Below are positions 52,941-62,407 of a stretch of DNA of 64,000 bases, piece after piece. The translations under genes were made by a program, and so were the position numbers. Under the pieces are notes generated by a model. The model saw nothing but the letters and a program-made list of their open reading frames with translations, had not been told where the DNA came from and did not search any database. The DNA is from Amorphoplanes friuliensis DSM 7358 (GTDB taxonomy: Bacteria > Actinomycetota > Actinomycetes > Mycobacteriales > Micromonosporaceae), in NCBI RefSeq assembly GCF_000494755.1, contig NC_022657.1, positions 7,594,001 through 7,658,000 on the forward strand, read 5' to 3'. The stretch's first letter is position 1, and the number at the start of each line of letters is the position of its first letter.

Positions 52941-54071
52941 TCAGGCGATCTGCTGCCACCAGCCGTCGACGGCCGGCGGGTTGTCCACGTCGACGCGTTC
53001 GCCGGGCCTGGGGACCGCCAGCTTCACGTCGCGGGCCTTGGCTTCGCGCCACGCGCGGTCGGCAGGTTCGGGCCAGTCGTGGAGGGCCAGGTTGAACGTG
53101 GCCCAGTGCACCGGGATCATCAGGCCGCCCTGGACGTCGACGTGGGTGGCGACGCCGTCTTCGGGGAGCATGTGGATGTCGGGCCAGGCGTCGCCGTAGG
53201 CGCCGATCTGGACGAGGGTGACGTCGAAGGGGCCGTGTTCTTCGCCGATCTGGGCGAAGCCCGGGAAGTAGCCGGTGTCGCCGGAGTAGAACGCTTTGCG
53301 GGTGGGGCCGGCGATGACCCAGGACGACCACAGGGTTTCGTCGCGGGTGAAGCCGCGGCCGGAGAAGTGGCGGGCGGCCGTGGCGGTGAAGTCGATGCCG
53401 GCGACCGTGGCGTTTTCGTTCCAGTCGAGTTCGATGATGCGGGTGGCCGGTACGCCCCAGCGCTCCAGGTGAGCTCCGACGCCCAGCGGGACCAGGAACG
53501 GCGCTGCCTGGAGGTCGACCAGGTTGCGGATCGAGTCCATGTCCAGGTGGTCGTAGTGGTCGTGGGAGATCAGCACGGCGTCGATCGGGGGGAGTTCGCG
53601 GAGGGCGATCGGCGGCTCGTGGAGGCGTTTCGGGCCGGTCAGGCGGGACGGGGAGCAGCGTTCGCTCCAGACCGGGTCGATGAGGACGCGGCGTCCTTCG
53701 ATCTCGATCAGGGCGGACGAGTGGCCGTACCAGGTGACGTGGAGGCCTGAGGCGTCGCCGGGCTCGGGGCGGATCACGGGGATCGGGGCCGAGGGGTGGC
53801 GGCGGTCGCGGTCGGTCAGCGATGCGGCGACGATGCGGGGCATGGCTGCCGCCGCGGGCTGGACCGCCGGGACCGTGTTGACGAACTTGCCGTCCGCGAA
53901 CTGCGGGGAGCGGCGGTAGCGCTCGCCGCGCTCGCCGTCGGCCTTGGCGCCGATCTTGCGGGAGCCCATCTGGAGCGGGACGTCACGTGCGGCCCACACC
54001 GCGGCGGCTCCCAGAGCCAGGGCGATCCATGCCCCGGTGCGCCCCCGACGGCTGTTTGCCTGTTTCGCCAT
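52941..54071 (-). CDS. MBL-fold metallo-hydrolase (NAPE-PLD/UlaG-like)
   Basis: 376 residues. An N-terminal signal or anchor helix (AWIALALGAAAVWAA) is followed by a linker and the metallo-beta-lactamase domain: VTWYGHSSALIEIEG, LISHDHYDHLD, and the metal ligands in FYSGDTGYFPGF and PVHWATFNLALHDW. The layout resembles bacterial homologues of N-acyl-phosphatidylethanolamine phospholipase D. The substrate is unproven. Confidence 0.92.
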   Translation of the reverse strand: MAKQANSRRGRTGAWIALALGAAAVWAARDVPLQMGSRKIGAKADGERGERYRRSPQFADGKFVNTVPAVQPAAAAMPRIVAASLTDRDRRHPSAPIPVIRPEPGDASGLHVTWYGHSSALIEIEGRRVLIDPVWSERCSPSRLTGPKRLHEPPIALRELPPIDAVLISHDHYDHLDMDSIRNLVDLQAAPFLVPLGVGAHLERWGVPATRIIELDWNENATVAGIDFTATAARHFSGRGFTRDETLWSSWVIAGPTRKAFYSGDTGYFPGFAQIGEEHGPFDVTLVQIGAYGDAWPDIHMLPEDGVATHVDVQGGLMIPVHWATFNLALHDWPEPADRAWREAKARDVKLAVPRPGERVDVDNPPAVDGWWQQIA

Positions 54072-54190
54072 GCGTCATTCCTCCGTGTCAGTTCAGTCCC
54101 GATCGCCAAGTCTGACCGCCCGCGGGCGCGTTGCGCCAGCGTGGTGCTGTGGATCTCCTCAGGGAAGCGCCGATATGTCACACTGCCGCC

Positions 54191-54769
54191 GTGACTGTCG
54201 ACACCCTTCAGACCCAGCAGCAGCTCATCGTGCGTCAGCGCCTCCGATTGATGGTCAACCAGTACGAGGTCCACGCCGTCGGTCCCGACGGGTCCGAGGC
54301 CGGTGTGCTCGCGTTCGCCCAGCAGAAGCGGATGGCGTTCAAGGAGCAGGTGACGCTCTACACCGACGACACCAAGAGCACTCCTGTTCTCGGCTTCAAG
54401 GCCCGTCAGCGTCTCGACCTGGCCGCCACCTACGACATCACCGACGCCGCCGGTAGTCCTATCGGCCTGTTCCGCAAAAACTTCAAGGAATCGCTGCTCC
54501 GCTCGACGTGGCACCTCGAGCAGCCCGGGTACGGCGAGATGGTCGGCCGTGAGACCAACATGACCGTGGCCATCCTGCGCCGGTTCGTGGACTCGCTGTC
54601 GTGGCTGCCGTACCACTTCGAGTTCCTGCTCAACGACCGCCCGGCGTTCTCGGTGGTCAAGAAGTGGGGCCTGCGGGACAAGTACGTCGTCACGATCCAC
54701 GACCCGCAGCTGGACCGCCGTCTGGTCGCCGCCATGGCGGTTGCCCTGGATGCTCTCCAGTCGCGCTGA
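54191..54769 (+). CDS. LURP-one-related / scramblase-like protein
   Basis: 192 residues with a beta-barrel-plus-helix pattern of the Tubby-like LOR fold: LIVRQRLRLMVNQYEVHAVGPDG, AFKEQVTLYTDD, ITDAAGSPIGLFRKNFKESLLRSTW, and a central-helix-like end VAAMAVALDAL. Its function in bacteria is unknown. GTG 54191 (VTVDTLQTQQQ) begins the recognisable protein. Confidence 0.82.
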   Translation: MTVDTLQTQQQLIVRQRLRLMVNQYEVHAVGPDGSEAGVLAFAQQKRMAFKEQVTLYTDDTKSTPVLGFKARQRLDLAATYDITDAAGSPIGLFRKNFKESLLRSTWHLEQPGYGEMVGRETNMTVAILRRFVDSLSWLPYHFEFLLNDRPAFSVVKKWGLRDKYVVTIHDPQLDRRLVAAMAVALDALQSR

Positions 54770-54792
54770 CCTGATGCATTAGCGTCGGGCGC

Positions 54793-56289
54793 ATGGACGA
54801 TCCCCGCGCCCGGCGCCTCTTCGGTGACAGTCTTGTCGCCCCCGGTGATCTTGCCGCCAGCCCGTTCCGGGTCGACCGGGACCGGATCGTCAGCTCACCG
54901 TTCTTCGCCCGGCTCGCCGGCGTCACCCAGGTCATCAGTCCCGGGGGCGCCGGCCTGCTGGTGCACAACCGGCTCACGCACAGCCTGAAGGTCGCGCAGG
55001 TCGGCCGGGCCATCGCCGAGCGGCTGCTCCGCGACCAGCACTTCAGCGACGTGCTGGAGAAGCTCGGCGGCTGCGACCCGGACGTGGTCGAGGCGGCGGC
55101 GCTCGCGCACGACCTGGGACATCCGCCGTTCGGGCACCTCGGTGAGCGTGTCCTGGACCAGCTGGCCCGGCAGCGGCTGCGCCTGCGGGACGGCTTCGAG
55201 GGCAACGCCCAGTCGTACCGGATCGTCACCAGCACGGAGATCCGTGGCGAGGCGACGATCGGTCTGAACCTGACGGCCGCGACCCGGGCGGCGATCCTCA
55301 AGTACCCGTGGACGCGCCGCACCCATCCGGCCCCGCACCCGCGCCACCTGGACCCGCCGCCGCGCGGGGCGGCCGCACCCCCGGACGACCCCGACGGTGG
55401 TTCGCTGAAGTTCGGCGCGTATTCGACCGAGGTCGAGGACATGGTCGAGGCGCGGCTCCCGTTTGCCGGCCGGGTCGCGGACTGGCAGCAGACGGCCGAG
55501 GCCTCGGTGATGGACACGGCCGACGACATCGCGTACGCGATCCACGACCTCGAGGACGTCCACCGTGTCGGTGTCCTCCAGCAGGGTGCGGTCGCGGCGG
55601 AGCTGATGGCCTGGCAGCGGTCCTCGTTCCGGGACGTGCCGGACGAGGAGCTGGCCCTGACCCAGCGCCGCCCCGGCCACGCGATCGAGGCGCTGCGCCG
55701 CCAGCTGCACCGCAAGGACAGCTGGGTCAGCAACGACGAGGCGTTCGCCGCAGCCGTCGAACAGGTACGCGCCGAGCTCGTCGACGGCCTCCTGAGCGCA
55801 CCTTTCGACGGCTCCCTGGAGGCGGAAGCCCAGGTCGCGGCGTTCTCGGCGACGTGGACCCGGCGTCTGGTCGAGTCGATCGAGGCCACCGGGTCACCGG
55901 CGGTCCGCTCGGGTCACGTGCTGCTCGCCCCGGTCCAGTGGCACGAGGTGCAGGTGCTCAAGTTCGTGCAGAACAGGTTCGTCCTGGCCCGCCCCGACCT
56001 GGCGCTGCATCAGCGCGGTCAGGCCCGCCTGCTCAGCAACCTGGTCGAGGCGCTGCTGGCCTGGCTGGCGGACCCGGCCGAGACCGAACGCCTCCCCCGC
56101 CGCATCCACGACCTGGTCGAGCTGGCCGAGGCGGAGTTGCCCGACGGCACCCCCGACCGGGTGGCGCGGGCCCGGGGCCGGGCGATCGTCGATTACGTGG
56201 CCGCTCTGACCGACAGCCAGGCGGTCGCCCTGATGGAGGCGCTGTCCGGGCGTACGCGTCAGCTCTGGACCGATGCCTTTGTCCTCTGA
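54793..56289 (+). CDS. dgt: Deoxyguanosinetriphosphate triphosphohydrolase-like protein
   Basis: 498 residues. The HD-domain metal site is spread over LVHNRLTHSLKVAQVG, LAHDLGHPPFGHLGE and the Asp of DTADDIAYAIHDLED. DGFEGNAQSYRIVT is typical of dGTPases. It removes triphosphate from deoxynucleotides, keeping dNTP pools in check. ATG 54793 begins close to the family start. An Arg/Pro-rich loop near residue 175 is longer than usual. Confidence 0.93.
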   Translation: MDDPRARRLFGDSLVAPGDLAASPFRVDRDRIVSSPFFARLAGVTQVISPGGAGLLVHNRLTHSLKVAQVGRAIAERLLRDQHFSDVLEKLGGCDPDVVEAAALAHDLGHPPFGHLGERVLDQLARQRLRLRDGFEGNAQSYRIVTSTEIRGEATIGLNLTAATRAAILKYPWTRRTHPAPHPRHLDPPPRGAAAPPDDPDGGSLKFGAYSTEVEDMVEARLPFAGRVADWQQTAEASVMDTADDIAYAIHDLEDVHRVGVLQQGAVAAELMAWQRSSFRDVPDEELALTQRRPGHAIEALRRQLHRKDSWVSNDEAFAAAVEQVRAELVDGLLSAPFDGSLEAEAQVAAFSATWTRRLVESIEATGSPAVRSGHVLLAPVQWHEVQVLKFVQNRFVLARPDLALHQRGQARLLSNLVEALLAWLADPAETERLPRRIHDLVELAEAELPDGTPDRVARARGRAIVDYVAALTDSQAVALMEALSGRTRQLWTDAFVL

Positions 56290-56341
56290 CAGCTGAACGG
56301 CCACCATGGCACTACGGCTGCAACGGTGTAAGCATGTAATC

Positions 56342-56893
56342 ATGCGCTACCGCCCGCCCTCCGGGGCTCGTACCGAACCGCCACCCGCCGACGACGCCGC
56401 CGCCTGGATCACCGGGGCCTCCCCCGACGGCTGGTTCACCGAACCGCCCGAGGTGATCGTCGACCGCGACGAGATCATCATCTGGGGCCGGGTGCCGACG
56501 CCCGAGCTGAGCGCCGACGCCACCGAAGCCGACCGGGCCGCCGCCCAGGCCGGCCGCATCCACCAGTTCCGGGAGGACACCCGCGACGACCGGATCAAGG
56601 TCGCCCTGCAGGTCGAGCACCGGTACCAGCGCAAGGTCAGCTGGGGTGTCCGCTGCGGCGACACCCAGGACCTCTTCACCCACCTCTCCGCACCGGTCAT
56701 GACGCGCCTGCGCCAGCCGGAGCGGCAGGTGCTCGACACCCTCGTCGACGCGGGTGTGGCCCGCAGCCGCTCCGAGGCGCTGGCCTGGTGTGTCCGCCTG
56801 GTCGGCGAGCACACCGAGGACTGGCTCACCGAGCTCCGCTCCGCCATGACCAAGGTCGAGGACCTGCGCCGGCAGGGCCCGGCCACCGCCTGA
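56342..56893 (+). CDS. Hypothetical protein with RHH-like C-terminus
   Basis: 183 residues. The N-terminus is Pro/Ala-rich. A middle beta-type part (WFTEPPEVIVDRDEIIIWGRV) is followed by VLDTLVDAGVARSRSEALAWCVRLVGEH, like a ribbon-helix-helix or helix-turn-helix dimer segment. TAAGCAT lies just upstream of ATG 56342 without a ribosome site, so translation may be leaderless. No enzyme motif is seen. Confidence 0.75.
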   Translation: MRYRPPSGARTEPPPADDAAAWITGASPDGWFTEPPEVIVDRDEIIIWGRVPTPELSADATEADRAAAQAGRIHQFREDTRDDRIKVALQVEHRYQRKVSWGVRCGDTQDLFTHLSAPVMTRLRQPERQVLDTLVDAGVARSRSEALAWCVRLVGEHTEDWLTELRSAMTKVEDLRRQGPATA

Positions 56894-56929
56894 CCGCCGG
56901 GCCCCGGGCAGCCCGCTAGGGTGATCGGC

Positions 56930-57685
56930 GTGCTGCCCGAGGTCACCGCCATCCGTTACGTCACACCGCTGCGCGAGGGCGGGTCGCTGCCCGGGATCGT
57001 CGAGGCCGACAACCTCGGTACGTACGTGGTGAAGTTCCGCGGCGCCGGGCAGGGTCCCAAGGCCCTGGTCGCCGAGGTGATCTCCGGTGAGCTGGCCCGG
57101 CGGCTCGACCTGCCCGTGCCCGAGCTGGCCGTCACGCACCTGGATCCGATCGTCGCGCGCGCGGAGCCCGACGAGGAGGTGCAGGAGCTGATCAAGGCCA
57201 GCGCGGGGGCCAACCTCGGGATGGACTACCTGCCGGGGGCGCTGGGCTACGACCCGGTGGCGCATCCCGTCGAGGCTCGGCTGGCGTCGCGCACGCTGGC
57301 CTTCGACGCGTTCGTGGAGAACGTCGACCGGAGCTGGCGCAACCCGAACCTGCTGGTCTGGCACGGCGAGCTGTGGCTGATCGACCACGGCGCCACGCTG
57401 TACTTCCACCACAACTGGCCGCGGGCCGAGAAGGTCGTGCACCGGGCGTACAAGTGGGACGATCACGTGCTGCGCCCGTACGCGACGGAGCTGGCGACCG
57501 CCGGGCCGGAGCTCGCCGCCCAGCTCACGCCGCAGGTGCTGGAGGAAGTGATCGGTCTCGTCCCGGACGAGTGGCTGGAGGAGTTCGACTTCGCCACCGC
57601 CGACGAGGCCCGCGCGGCCTACCTCGGTCACCTGCGGGAGAGGGCCGCGGATCCCTCGGCCTGGCTGCCGGGAGCGGCAGCATGA
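56930..57685 (+). CDS. HipA-family kinase-like protein
   Basis: 251 residues. Kinase-like pieces are TYVVKFRGAGQGPKALVAEVISGEL (nucleotide Lys), FDAFVENVDRSWRNPNLLV (catalytic-loop Asp with Asn) and LIDHGATLYF (metal Asp). This is the HipA fold without a HipB partner. GTG 56930 follows TAGGGT at about -10 spacing, suggesting a leaderless message; GTG 56921 is an alternative. It is coupled by ATGA to a DUF3037 gene, a pairing that recurs in bacteria. Confidence 0.85.
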   Translation: MLPEVTAIRYVTPLREGGSLPGIVEADNLGTYVVKFRGAGQGPKALVAEVISGELARRLDLPVPELAVTHLDPIVARAEPDEEVQELIKASAGANLGMDYLPGALGYDPVAHPVEARLASRTLAFDAFVENVDRSWRNPNLLVWHGELWLIDHGATLYFHHNWPRAEKVVHRAYKWDDHVLRPYATELATAGPELAAQLTPQVLEEVIGLVPDEWLEEFDFATADEARAAYLGHLRERAADPSAWLPGAAA

Positions 57686-58059
57686 GGATCCCGTACGAGT
57701 ACGCGATCATCCGTGCCGTCCCCCGCGTCGAACGGGGTGAGCTGATCAACGTCGGCGTGATCCTCTACTGCCAGCGGCTCGACTTCATGGCCGCCCGCAC
57801 GCACCTGCACGAGGGCCGGCTGCTCGCCCTCGACCCGAACGCCGACCTCGACGGCATCCGCGCGTCGCTCAAGTCCTGGGAGATCACCTGCGCCGGGGGT
57901 GCGGACGGCGGCGCGGCCCGGGAGATGAAGCTCGGCGAGCGGTTCCGCTGGCTGGTGGCGCCGCGCAGCACGATCCTGCAGGCGGGACCCGTACACATGG
58001 GTCTGGCGGTGGATCCGTCCGCCGAGCTGGACCGGCTGGTGGAGCTGCTAGTCCGGTAG
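57682..58059 (+). CDS. DUF3037 protein
   Basis: 125 residues: YEYAIIRAVPRVERGELINVGVILYC, then RFRWLVAPRSTILQAGPVHMGL, and a final ELDRLVELLV. This is DUF3037 in full. Function is unknown, but the gene is tightly paired with HipA-like kinase genes. Its end overlaps the convergent broken gene by 12 bases. Confidence 0.9.
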   Translation: MRIPYEYAIIRAVPRVERGELINVGVILYCQRLDFMAARTHLHEGRLLALDPNADLDGIRASLKSWEITCAGGADGGAAREMKLGERFRWLVAPRSTILQAGPVHMGLAVDPSAELDRLVELLVR

Positions 58060-58614
58060 GGCGTGCCGCACGCCGACGACGCCGGGCATCCCCTGGACCT
58101 CGTTGACCAGCGCCGGGAACGCCCCCGGGCTGGAAAGACCGACCTCGTAGAGGTACGGCAGCGTCGGGCCGATCTTCGGGTCGAGCGGCGCCCGGCCGCA
58201 GTAGGCGCGACGGAATTCCGGCGAGAGCGGGTCGTAGTAGAAGTTGCCCGGGCCCGCCGCCATCACCCGGAAGATCGCGGCGTCGATGTAGTTGCGCTGC
58301 TCGGGCGTCGACTCCTGGGTCACGTAGACGACGGCTTCGCGGCTGAGACGGGTGTCCGCGGCCGGCGGCTCGGCGGGCAGACCGGCCGGACGGCACGCCG
58401 CGGGCAACAGGCCGGCGAACGCGATCCGAGCACCCGCACGAGCACCCGGCGTCCCGGCAGCATCAGGCCGTCCCGCTCGGCCCAGAAGGAGACGGTGTGC
58501 GACTCGGTGATCGTGTCGGGCCGTCGTCGTCCTCGAACTCCAGGTCACCGCGCAGCTTCCAGCCCGCCGCTTCCAGGCGAACTCGCCGATTGTGAGGCCC
58601 CGCAGGTCGTGCAC
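58048..58614 (-). pseudogene. Gene disrupted by three compensating 1-nt shifts, unknown family
   Basis: The single open frame is formally intact (GTG 58614 to stop 58048), but only its ends look like protein: VHDLRGLTIGEFAW, and RLSREAVVYVTQESTPEQRN onward to GVVGVRHALPD. The middle makes sense only in other frames: EAAGWKLRGDLEFEDDDGP, then DTITESHTVSFWAERDGLML. The joins fall at about 58573, 58519 and 58425, each explained by loss of one G (minus strand). Three losses restore the frame. It may be a pseudogene, or assembly error in G-rich sequence. The family is not recognised. Confidence 0.6.
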
Positions 58615-58655
58615 GGGTCATGCCGGGGAGTGTGCACCCCGCCCCAGGGGGAGAC

Positions 58656-59615
58656 TCAAGAGCGTTTCCAGAGGCGGACGCCGGCCACGACCGTGGTCGA
58701 GGCCAGGACGGTGGCCGTGGCCGCGGCTGCCGCCACCGCGCCGCGGCCGAGCCGGAGGGGGCCGCCTTCCACCCGCGGGGCGGGCGTGAAGATGTTGCCC
58801 TGCTGCGGGGAGACGCGGCGGCGGCTCAGGCCGAGCCGGGTGATCATCGAGCCGACCAGGGCGTCGTAGACCGGGGGCATGGTCTTGAAGCCGAACTCGA
58901 TCAGCCGGTTGGTGGCACCGACGGAGAGTTCGCGGCGGGGCTTGTTGGCCAGCTTGAGCACCGCGGCGGCCATCCGCTCGGCGGTGTCCACGGGCGGCGG
59001 CGGGCGTCCCACGAACCCGGCGTAGTTCGCGGCGCTCGTGTAGATCGGGGTGTTCACGCTGCCGGGCACCAGCTGGCAGACGTTGATGTCCCGGGCGTCC
59101 CGGGTCTCCTGCCGCAACGCCCGCGACAGGGCCCGCTGGCCCCACTTGGCCGTCGAGTAGGCCGACATGTACGGCACGGTGATGTGTCCCAGGAGGGAAC
59201 CGCAGAGGATCAGCGTGCCGTGGTTCTGGCGGCGGAACTGTCGCAGAGCCGTCCGGGCGACGTTGGCGGAGCCGAGGAGGTCGGTCGTCACGACCTGGTC
59301 GAACACCTCCGGTGGGAGGTCCTCGAACCGGCCGTAGGCCATCACCGCGGCGGTGTCGACCCAGACGTCGATGCGGCCGAACCGGTCGACGGCGGCCTCG
59401 GCGAGCTCGTCGACCTCGGCACGCACGCTCACGTCGGTCGGGACGACGAGGGGGCTCCCGCCGCAGCTCGCCGCGACTTTCTCCAGGTCGGCCAGGCCGC
59501 GCGCGGCGAGCACCAGCCGATCTCCGCGGGCGGCGAAGGCCAGCGCCGCGGCCCGCCCGATCCCGCTGGACGCGCCGGTCAGCACCACCACACGTGAGGT
59601 CATGGCCCCTGGCAT
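58656..59615 (-). CDS. SDR-family oxidoreductase with C-terminal membrane helix
   Basis: 319 residues. Cofactor motif VVLTGASSGIGRAAAL; active-site YSTAKW with the preceding Ser in CGSLLGH. NTAAVMA-type text (VDTAAVMAYGR) replaces NNAG. After about residue 265 comes an extension ending in a hydrophobic helix (AVAAAAATATVLASTTVVAG) and basic residues. Similar long SDRs are common in actinobacteria; the substrate is unknown. ATG 59603 (MTSRVVVLTG) is an alternative start. Confidence 0.87.
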   Translation of the reverse strand: MPGAMTSRVVVLTGASSGIGRAAALAFAARGDRLVLAARGLADLEKVAASCGGSPLVVPTDVSVRAEVDELAEAAVDRFGRIDVWVDTAAVMAYGRFEDLPPEVFDQVVTTDLLGSANVARTALRQFRRQNHGTLILCGSLLGHITVPYMSAYSTAKWGQRALSRALRQETRDARDINVCQLVPGSVNTPIYTSAANYAGFVGRPPPPVDTAERMAAAVLKLANKPRRELSVGATNRLIEFGFKTMPPVYDALVGSMITRLGLSRRRVSPQQGNIFTPAPRVEGGPLRLGRGAVAAAAATATVLASTTVVAGVRLWKRS

Positions 59616-59701
59616 ACCCAGCGTGACGTCTTTTCCTCAAGATCGGGCGAAGCGGTGCCGACGGGACGCAAAAGATGCTTCTGAGCAGGCAGACTGGGCC
59701 G

Positions 59702-60769
59702 ATGGACCTGCCGATCAACCCGCCCGTCAAGCCGATGCTGGCCAAGCCCGTCGCCGACATCCCGCCGGGGCAGCTCTACGAGCCCAAGTGGGACGGTTTC
59801 CGGTCGATCATCTTCCGCGACGGTGACGAGGTGGAGATCGGCAGCCGCAACGAGAAGCCGATGACCCGCTATTTCCCCGAGGTCGTGCAGGCCGTGCTGG
59901 CGAACTTCCCGCCCCGGTCGGTGATCGACGGCGAGATCATCGTCGCCGACACGGCCCGCAACACCCTCGACTTCGAGGCGTTGCAGCAGCGCATCCACCC
60001 CGCGGCGAGCCGGGTCAAGCTGCTTTCCGAGCAGACGCCGGCCGGTTTTGTGGCCTTCGACCTGCTGGCGCTGGGTGACGAGGATCTGACCACGCTGCCC
60101 TTCGCCGAGCGCCGCGCGCGCCTCGAGCAGTGCCTCGCCGACGCGAAGCCGCCCGTTTACGTCACCCCGGCCACGGACGAGCTCGAGACCGCCCAGCGGT
60201 GGTTCGCCGAGTTCGAGGGTGCCGGCCTGGACGGCCTCATCGCCAAGGCCAAGGATCTCGAGTACGTGCCGGACAAGCGCGTCATGACCAAGATCAAGCA
60301 CAAGCGGACGGCCGACTGTGTCGTTGCGGGGTACCGCGTGCACAAGTCGGCGGAGAACCGCATCGGCTCGCTGCTGCTGGGCCTCTTCGACGAGCGGGAC
60401 GTGCTGGTCTCGGTCGGTGTCATCGGCTCGTTCCCGATGGCGGTCCGCGAGGAGCTCTTCACGGAGATGCAGCACCTGGTCACCACGTTCGAAGGACACC
60501 CGTGGAACTGGGCGGCGCACGAGCAGGGCGAGCGCACCCCGCGCAAGAACGAGGTCAGCCGCTGGAACAACGGCAAGGACCTGTCCTTCATCCCGCTGCG
60601 GCCGGAGCGTGTGGTCGAGGTGCGCTACGACTACATGGAGGGCCTGAGGTTCCGGCACACCGCGCAGTTCGAGCGCTGGCGTCCCGACCGGGAGCCGCGC
60701 TCGTGCACCTACGAGCAGCTCGAGCGGCCGGTCCGCTTCAACCTCGCGGACGTGCTCACGAGCCGCTGA
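59702..60769 (+). CDS. ligC: ATP-dependent DNA ligase, LigC type
   Basis: 355 residues. Adenylation motif I is EPKWDGFRSI (Lys is the AMP acceptor); motif III region FVAFDLLAL; motif IV DGLIAKAKD; motif V KIKHKRTADCVVAGYR. An OB-fold domain completes it. Actinobacterial LigC works in base-excision or backup end-joining repair. ATG 59702 (MDLPINPPVKPML) matches the family start. Confidence 0.94.
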   Translation: MDLPINPPVKPMLAKPVADIPPGQLYEPKWDGFRSIIFRDGDEVEIGSRNEKPMTRYFPEVVQAVLANFPPRSVIDGEIIVADTARNTLDFEALQQRIHPAASRVKLLSEQTPAGFVAFDLLALGDEDLTTLPFAERRARLEQCLADAKPPVYVTPATDELETAQRWFAEFEGAGLDGLIAKAKDLEYVPDKRVMTKIKHKRTADCVVAGYRVHKSAENRIGSLLLGLFDERDVLVSVGVIGSFPMAVREELFTEMQHLVTTFEGHPWNWAAHEQGERTPRKNEVSRWNNGKDLSFIPLRPERVVEVRYDYMEGLRFRHTAQFERWRPDREPRSCTYEQLERPVRFNLADVLTSR

Positions 60770-60835
60770 CGCCGGTTGTCAGACAGCTCGCGTAGCCTCG
60801 TGCGTGCAAGAGCCGATCGAGAAAGGCCGCGCACT

Positions 60836-62407
60836 GTGCCGCGTACCCCCCGTCTGGTCCTGGCCGCACTGGTCGCCGCCGTTGTCGTGACCGCCGGTTG
60901 CACGCTGCCGGCTTTTGCGCCCGACGATTCCGACAGCGCCGCGCCGACCACGTCCGGCAGCAAGGCGCCCCCCGCGGTGCCGGGCACGCAGGCGCAGTGG
61001 ACGCCCTGCCCGGAGGTCCCGCAGGACCTGGTCGGCCGGGGTGCGTCCGGCATGTCCTACGACTGCGCCTCGGTGGCCGTGCCGCGCGACTGGAACGCCC
61101 CGCAGAGCGGCGAGACGTACGACGTCGCCATGATCCGCATCCGCTCGCGCACCCAGCAGGACCGGATCGGCTCGCTGCTCATCAACCCCGGCGGTCCCGG
61201 CGGCTCGGGCATCGACACGTCCGTCTACCTCTCCTTCGGACAGGCGCTGGGTGGCCTGCCGACCGCGGTCACCGACAAGTTCGACATCGTCGGTTTCGAC
61301 CCGCGGGGTGTCGGCCGGTCCAACCCCGTGAAATGCATCAGCAACGAGGACCAGGACGCGACGTTCGCCGCACCGCCCGACCCGGAGAGCGACGCGGAGT
61401 TCCAGGAGCTCGTCGCCCTCAACAAGCGGGTCGCCGAGGGCTGCGGCGCGAAGTACGGCGCCCAGCTGCCGCTCTTCTCGACCGAGCAGGCGGCGCACGA
61501 CATGGACGCGATCCGCGCGGCTGTCGGTGATCCCAAGACGACCTACCTCGGCTTCTCGTACGGCACGCTGCTCGGCGCCACCTACGCGCAGCTCTTCCCC
61601 GACAAGGTCCGCGCCCTGGTGCTCGACGGCGCGATCAACCCGAAGCAGGACTTCATCGCCGGTTCGGAGTCGCAGGCCAAGGGCTTCGAGCGCGCCTTCA
61701 CCAACTTCACCGCCTGGTGCAAGGCCAACGCCGGCAAGTGCCCGATCGCCCCCGACGGCCGCGGCGCGGTCACGGACGCCCTGGCCAAGGCGAAGGCCTC
61801 ACCGGTCAAGGGCACCGACGGGCGCAGCGCCACCGCGGGCTGGATCTTCGTGGCCGTGATCTCCTCGCTCTACACCGAGTCGGGCTGGCAGCAGCTGGCC
61901 AAGGCCGTCGACGACCTCCAGGCCGGCGACGCCTCGGGCATCTTCGAGCTCGCCGACCAGTACGCCGACCGCAAGCCCGACGGCAGCTACTCCAACCTCT
62001 TCGACGCCAACCTCACGGTGAACTGCGCCGACACCGACGACGCGCCGACGGTCGAGCGGATCCGGCAGCTGCAGGGCGAGTGGCGCAAGAAGTACCCGCT
62101 GTTCGGGGCGACGCTGGCGGTCGGCATGCTGCCGTGCACGTTCTGGCCCGGCAAGAAGGACCCCTACCCCGTCGGTCCCGCGACCGGTTCGCCGCCGATC
62201 GTCGTGGTGGGCACGACCGGTGACCCCGCCACCCCGTACGAGAACACGGCCGAGCTGGCGAAGATGCTGGGCACCGGCCAGGTGCTGACCTGGGAGGGTG
62301 AGGGCCACACGGCGTACCCGAGCACGAAGTGCATCGTGGACGCGGTCGACGGTTATCTCATCGACCTGAAGGTTCCGCGGGTGGGGCTGCGCTGTCCTCC
62401 GCAGTGA
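60836..62407 (+). CDS. Secreted alpha/beta hydrolase, tripeptidyl-aminopeptidase-like lipoprotein
   Basis: 523 residues. The signal sequence VLAALVAAVVVTAGC carries a lipobox Cys near residue 21. The hydrolase has the oxyanion segment LLINPGGPGGSG, the nucleophile elbow GFSYGTLLG, the Asp in GTTGDPATPYENT and the His in WEGEGHTAYP. The last part is the TAP-like C-terminal domain. It matches SlpD/SlpE-type peptidases of Streptomyces. GTG 60836 follows GAAAGG; longer in-frame sequence upstream is unlike a signal peptide. Confidence 0.93.
   Translation: MPRTPRLVLAALVAAVVVTAGCTLPAFAPDDSDSAAPTTSGSKAPPAVPGTQAQWTPCPEVPQDLVGRGASGMSYDCASVAVPRDWNAPQSGETYDVAMIRIRSRTQQDRIGSLLINPGGPGGSGIDTSVYLSFGQALGGLPTAVTDKFDIVGFDPRGVGRSNPVKCISNEDQDATFAAPPDPESDAEFQELVALNKRVAEGCGAKYGAQLPLFSTEQAAHDMDAIRAAVGDPKTTYLGFSYGTLLGATYAQLFPDKVRALVLDGAINPKQDFIAGSESQAKGFERAFTNFTAWCKANAGKCPIAPDGRGAVTDALAKAKASPVKGTDGRSATAGWIFVAVISSLYTESGWQQLAKAVDDLQAGDASGIFELADQYADRKPDGSYSNLFDANLTVNCADTDDAPTVERIRQLQGEWRKKYPLFGATLAVGMLPCTFWPGKKDPYPVGPATGSPPIVVVGTTGDPATPYENTAELAKMLGTGQVLTWEGEGHTAYPSTKCIVDAVDGYLIDLKVPRVGLRCPPQ

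Noticed and set aside
52220..53095. 291-residue plus-strand open frame across repeat array 2
   Set aside because: It is open only because the 41-bp units lack stops in the frames they cycle through. It has no ribosome site and its 3' half runs antisense into the MBL hydrolase gene.
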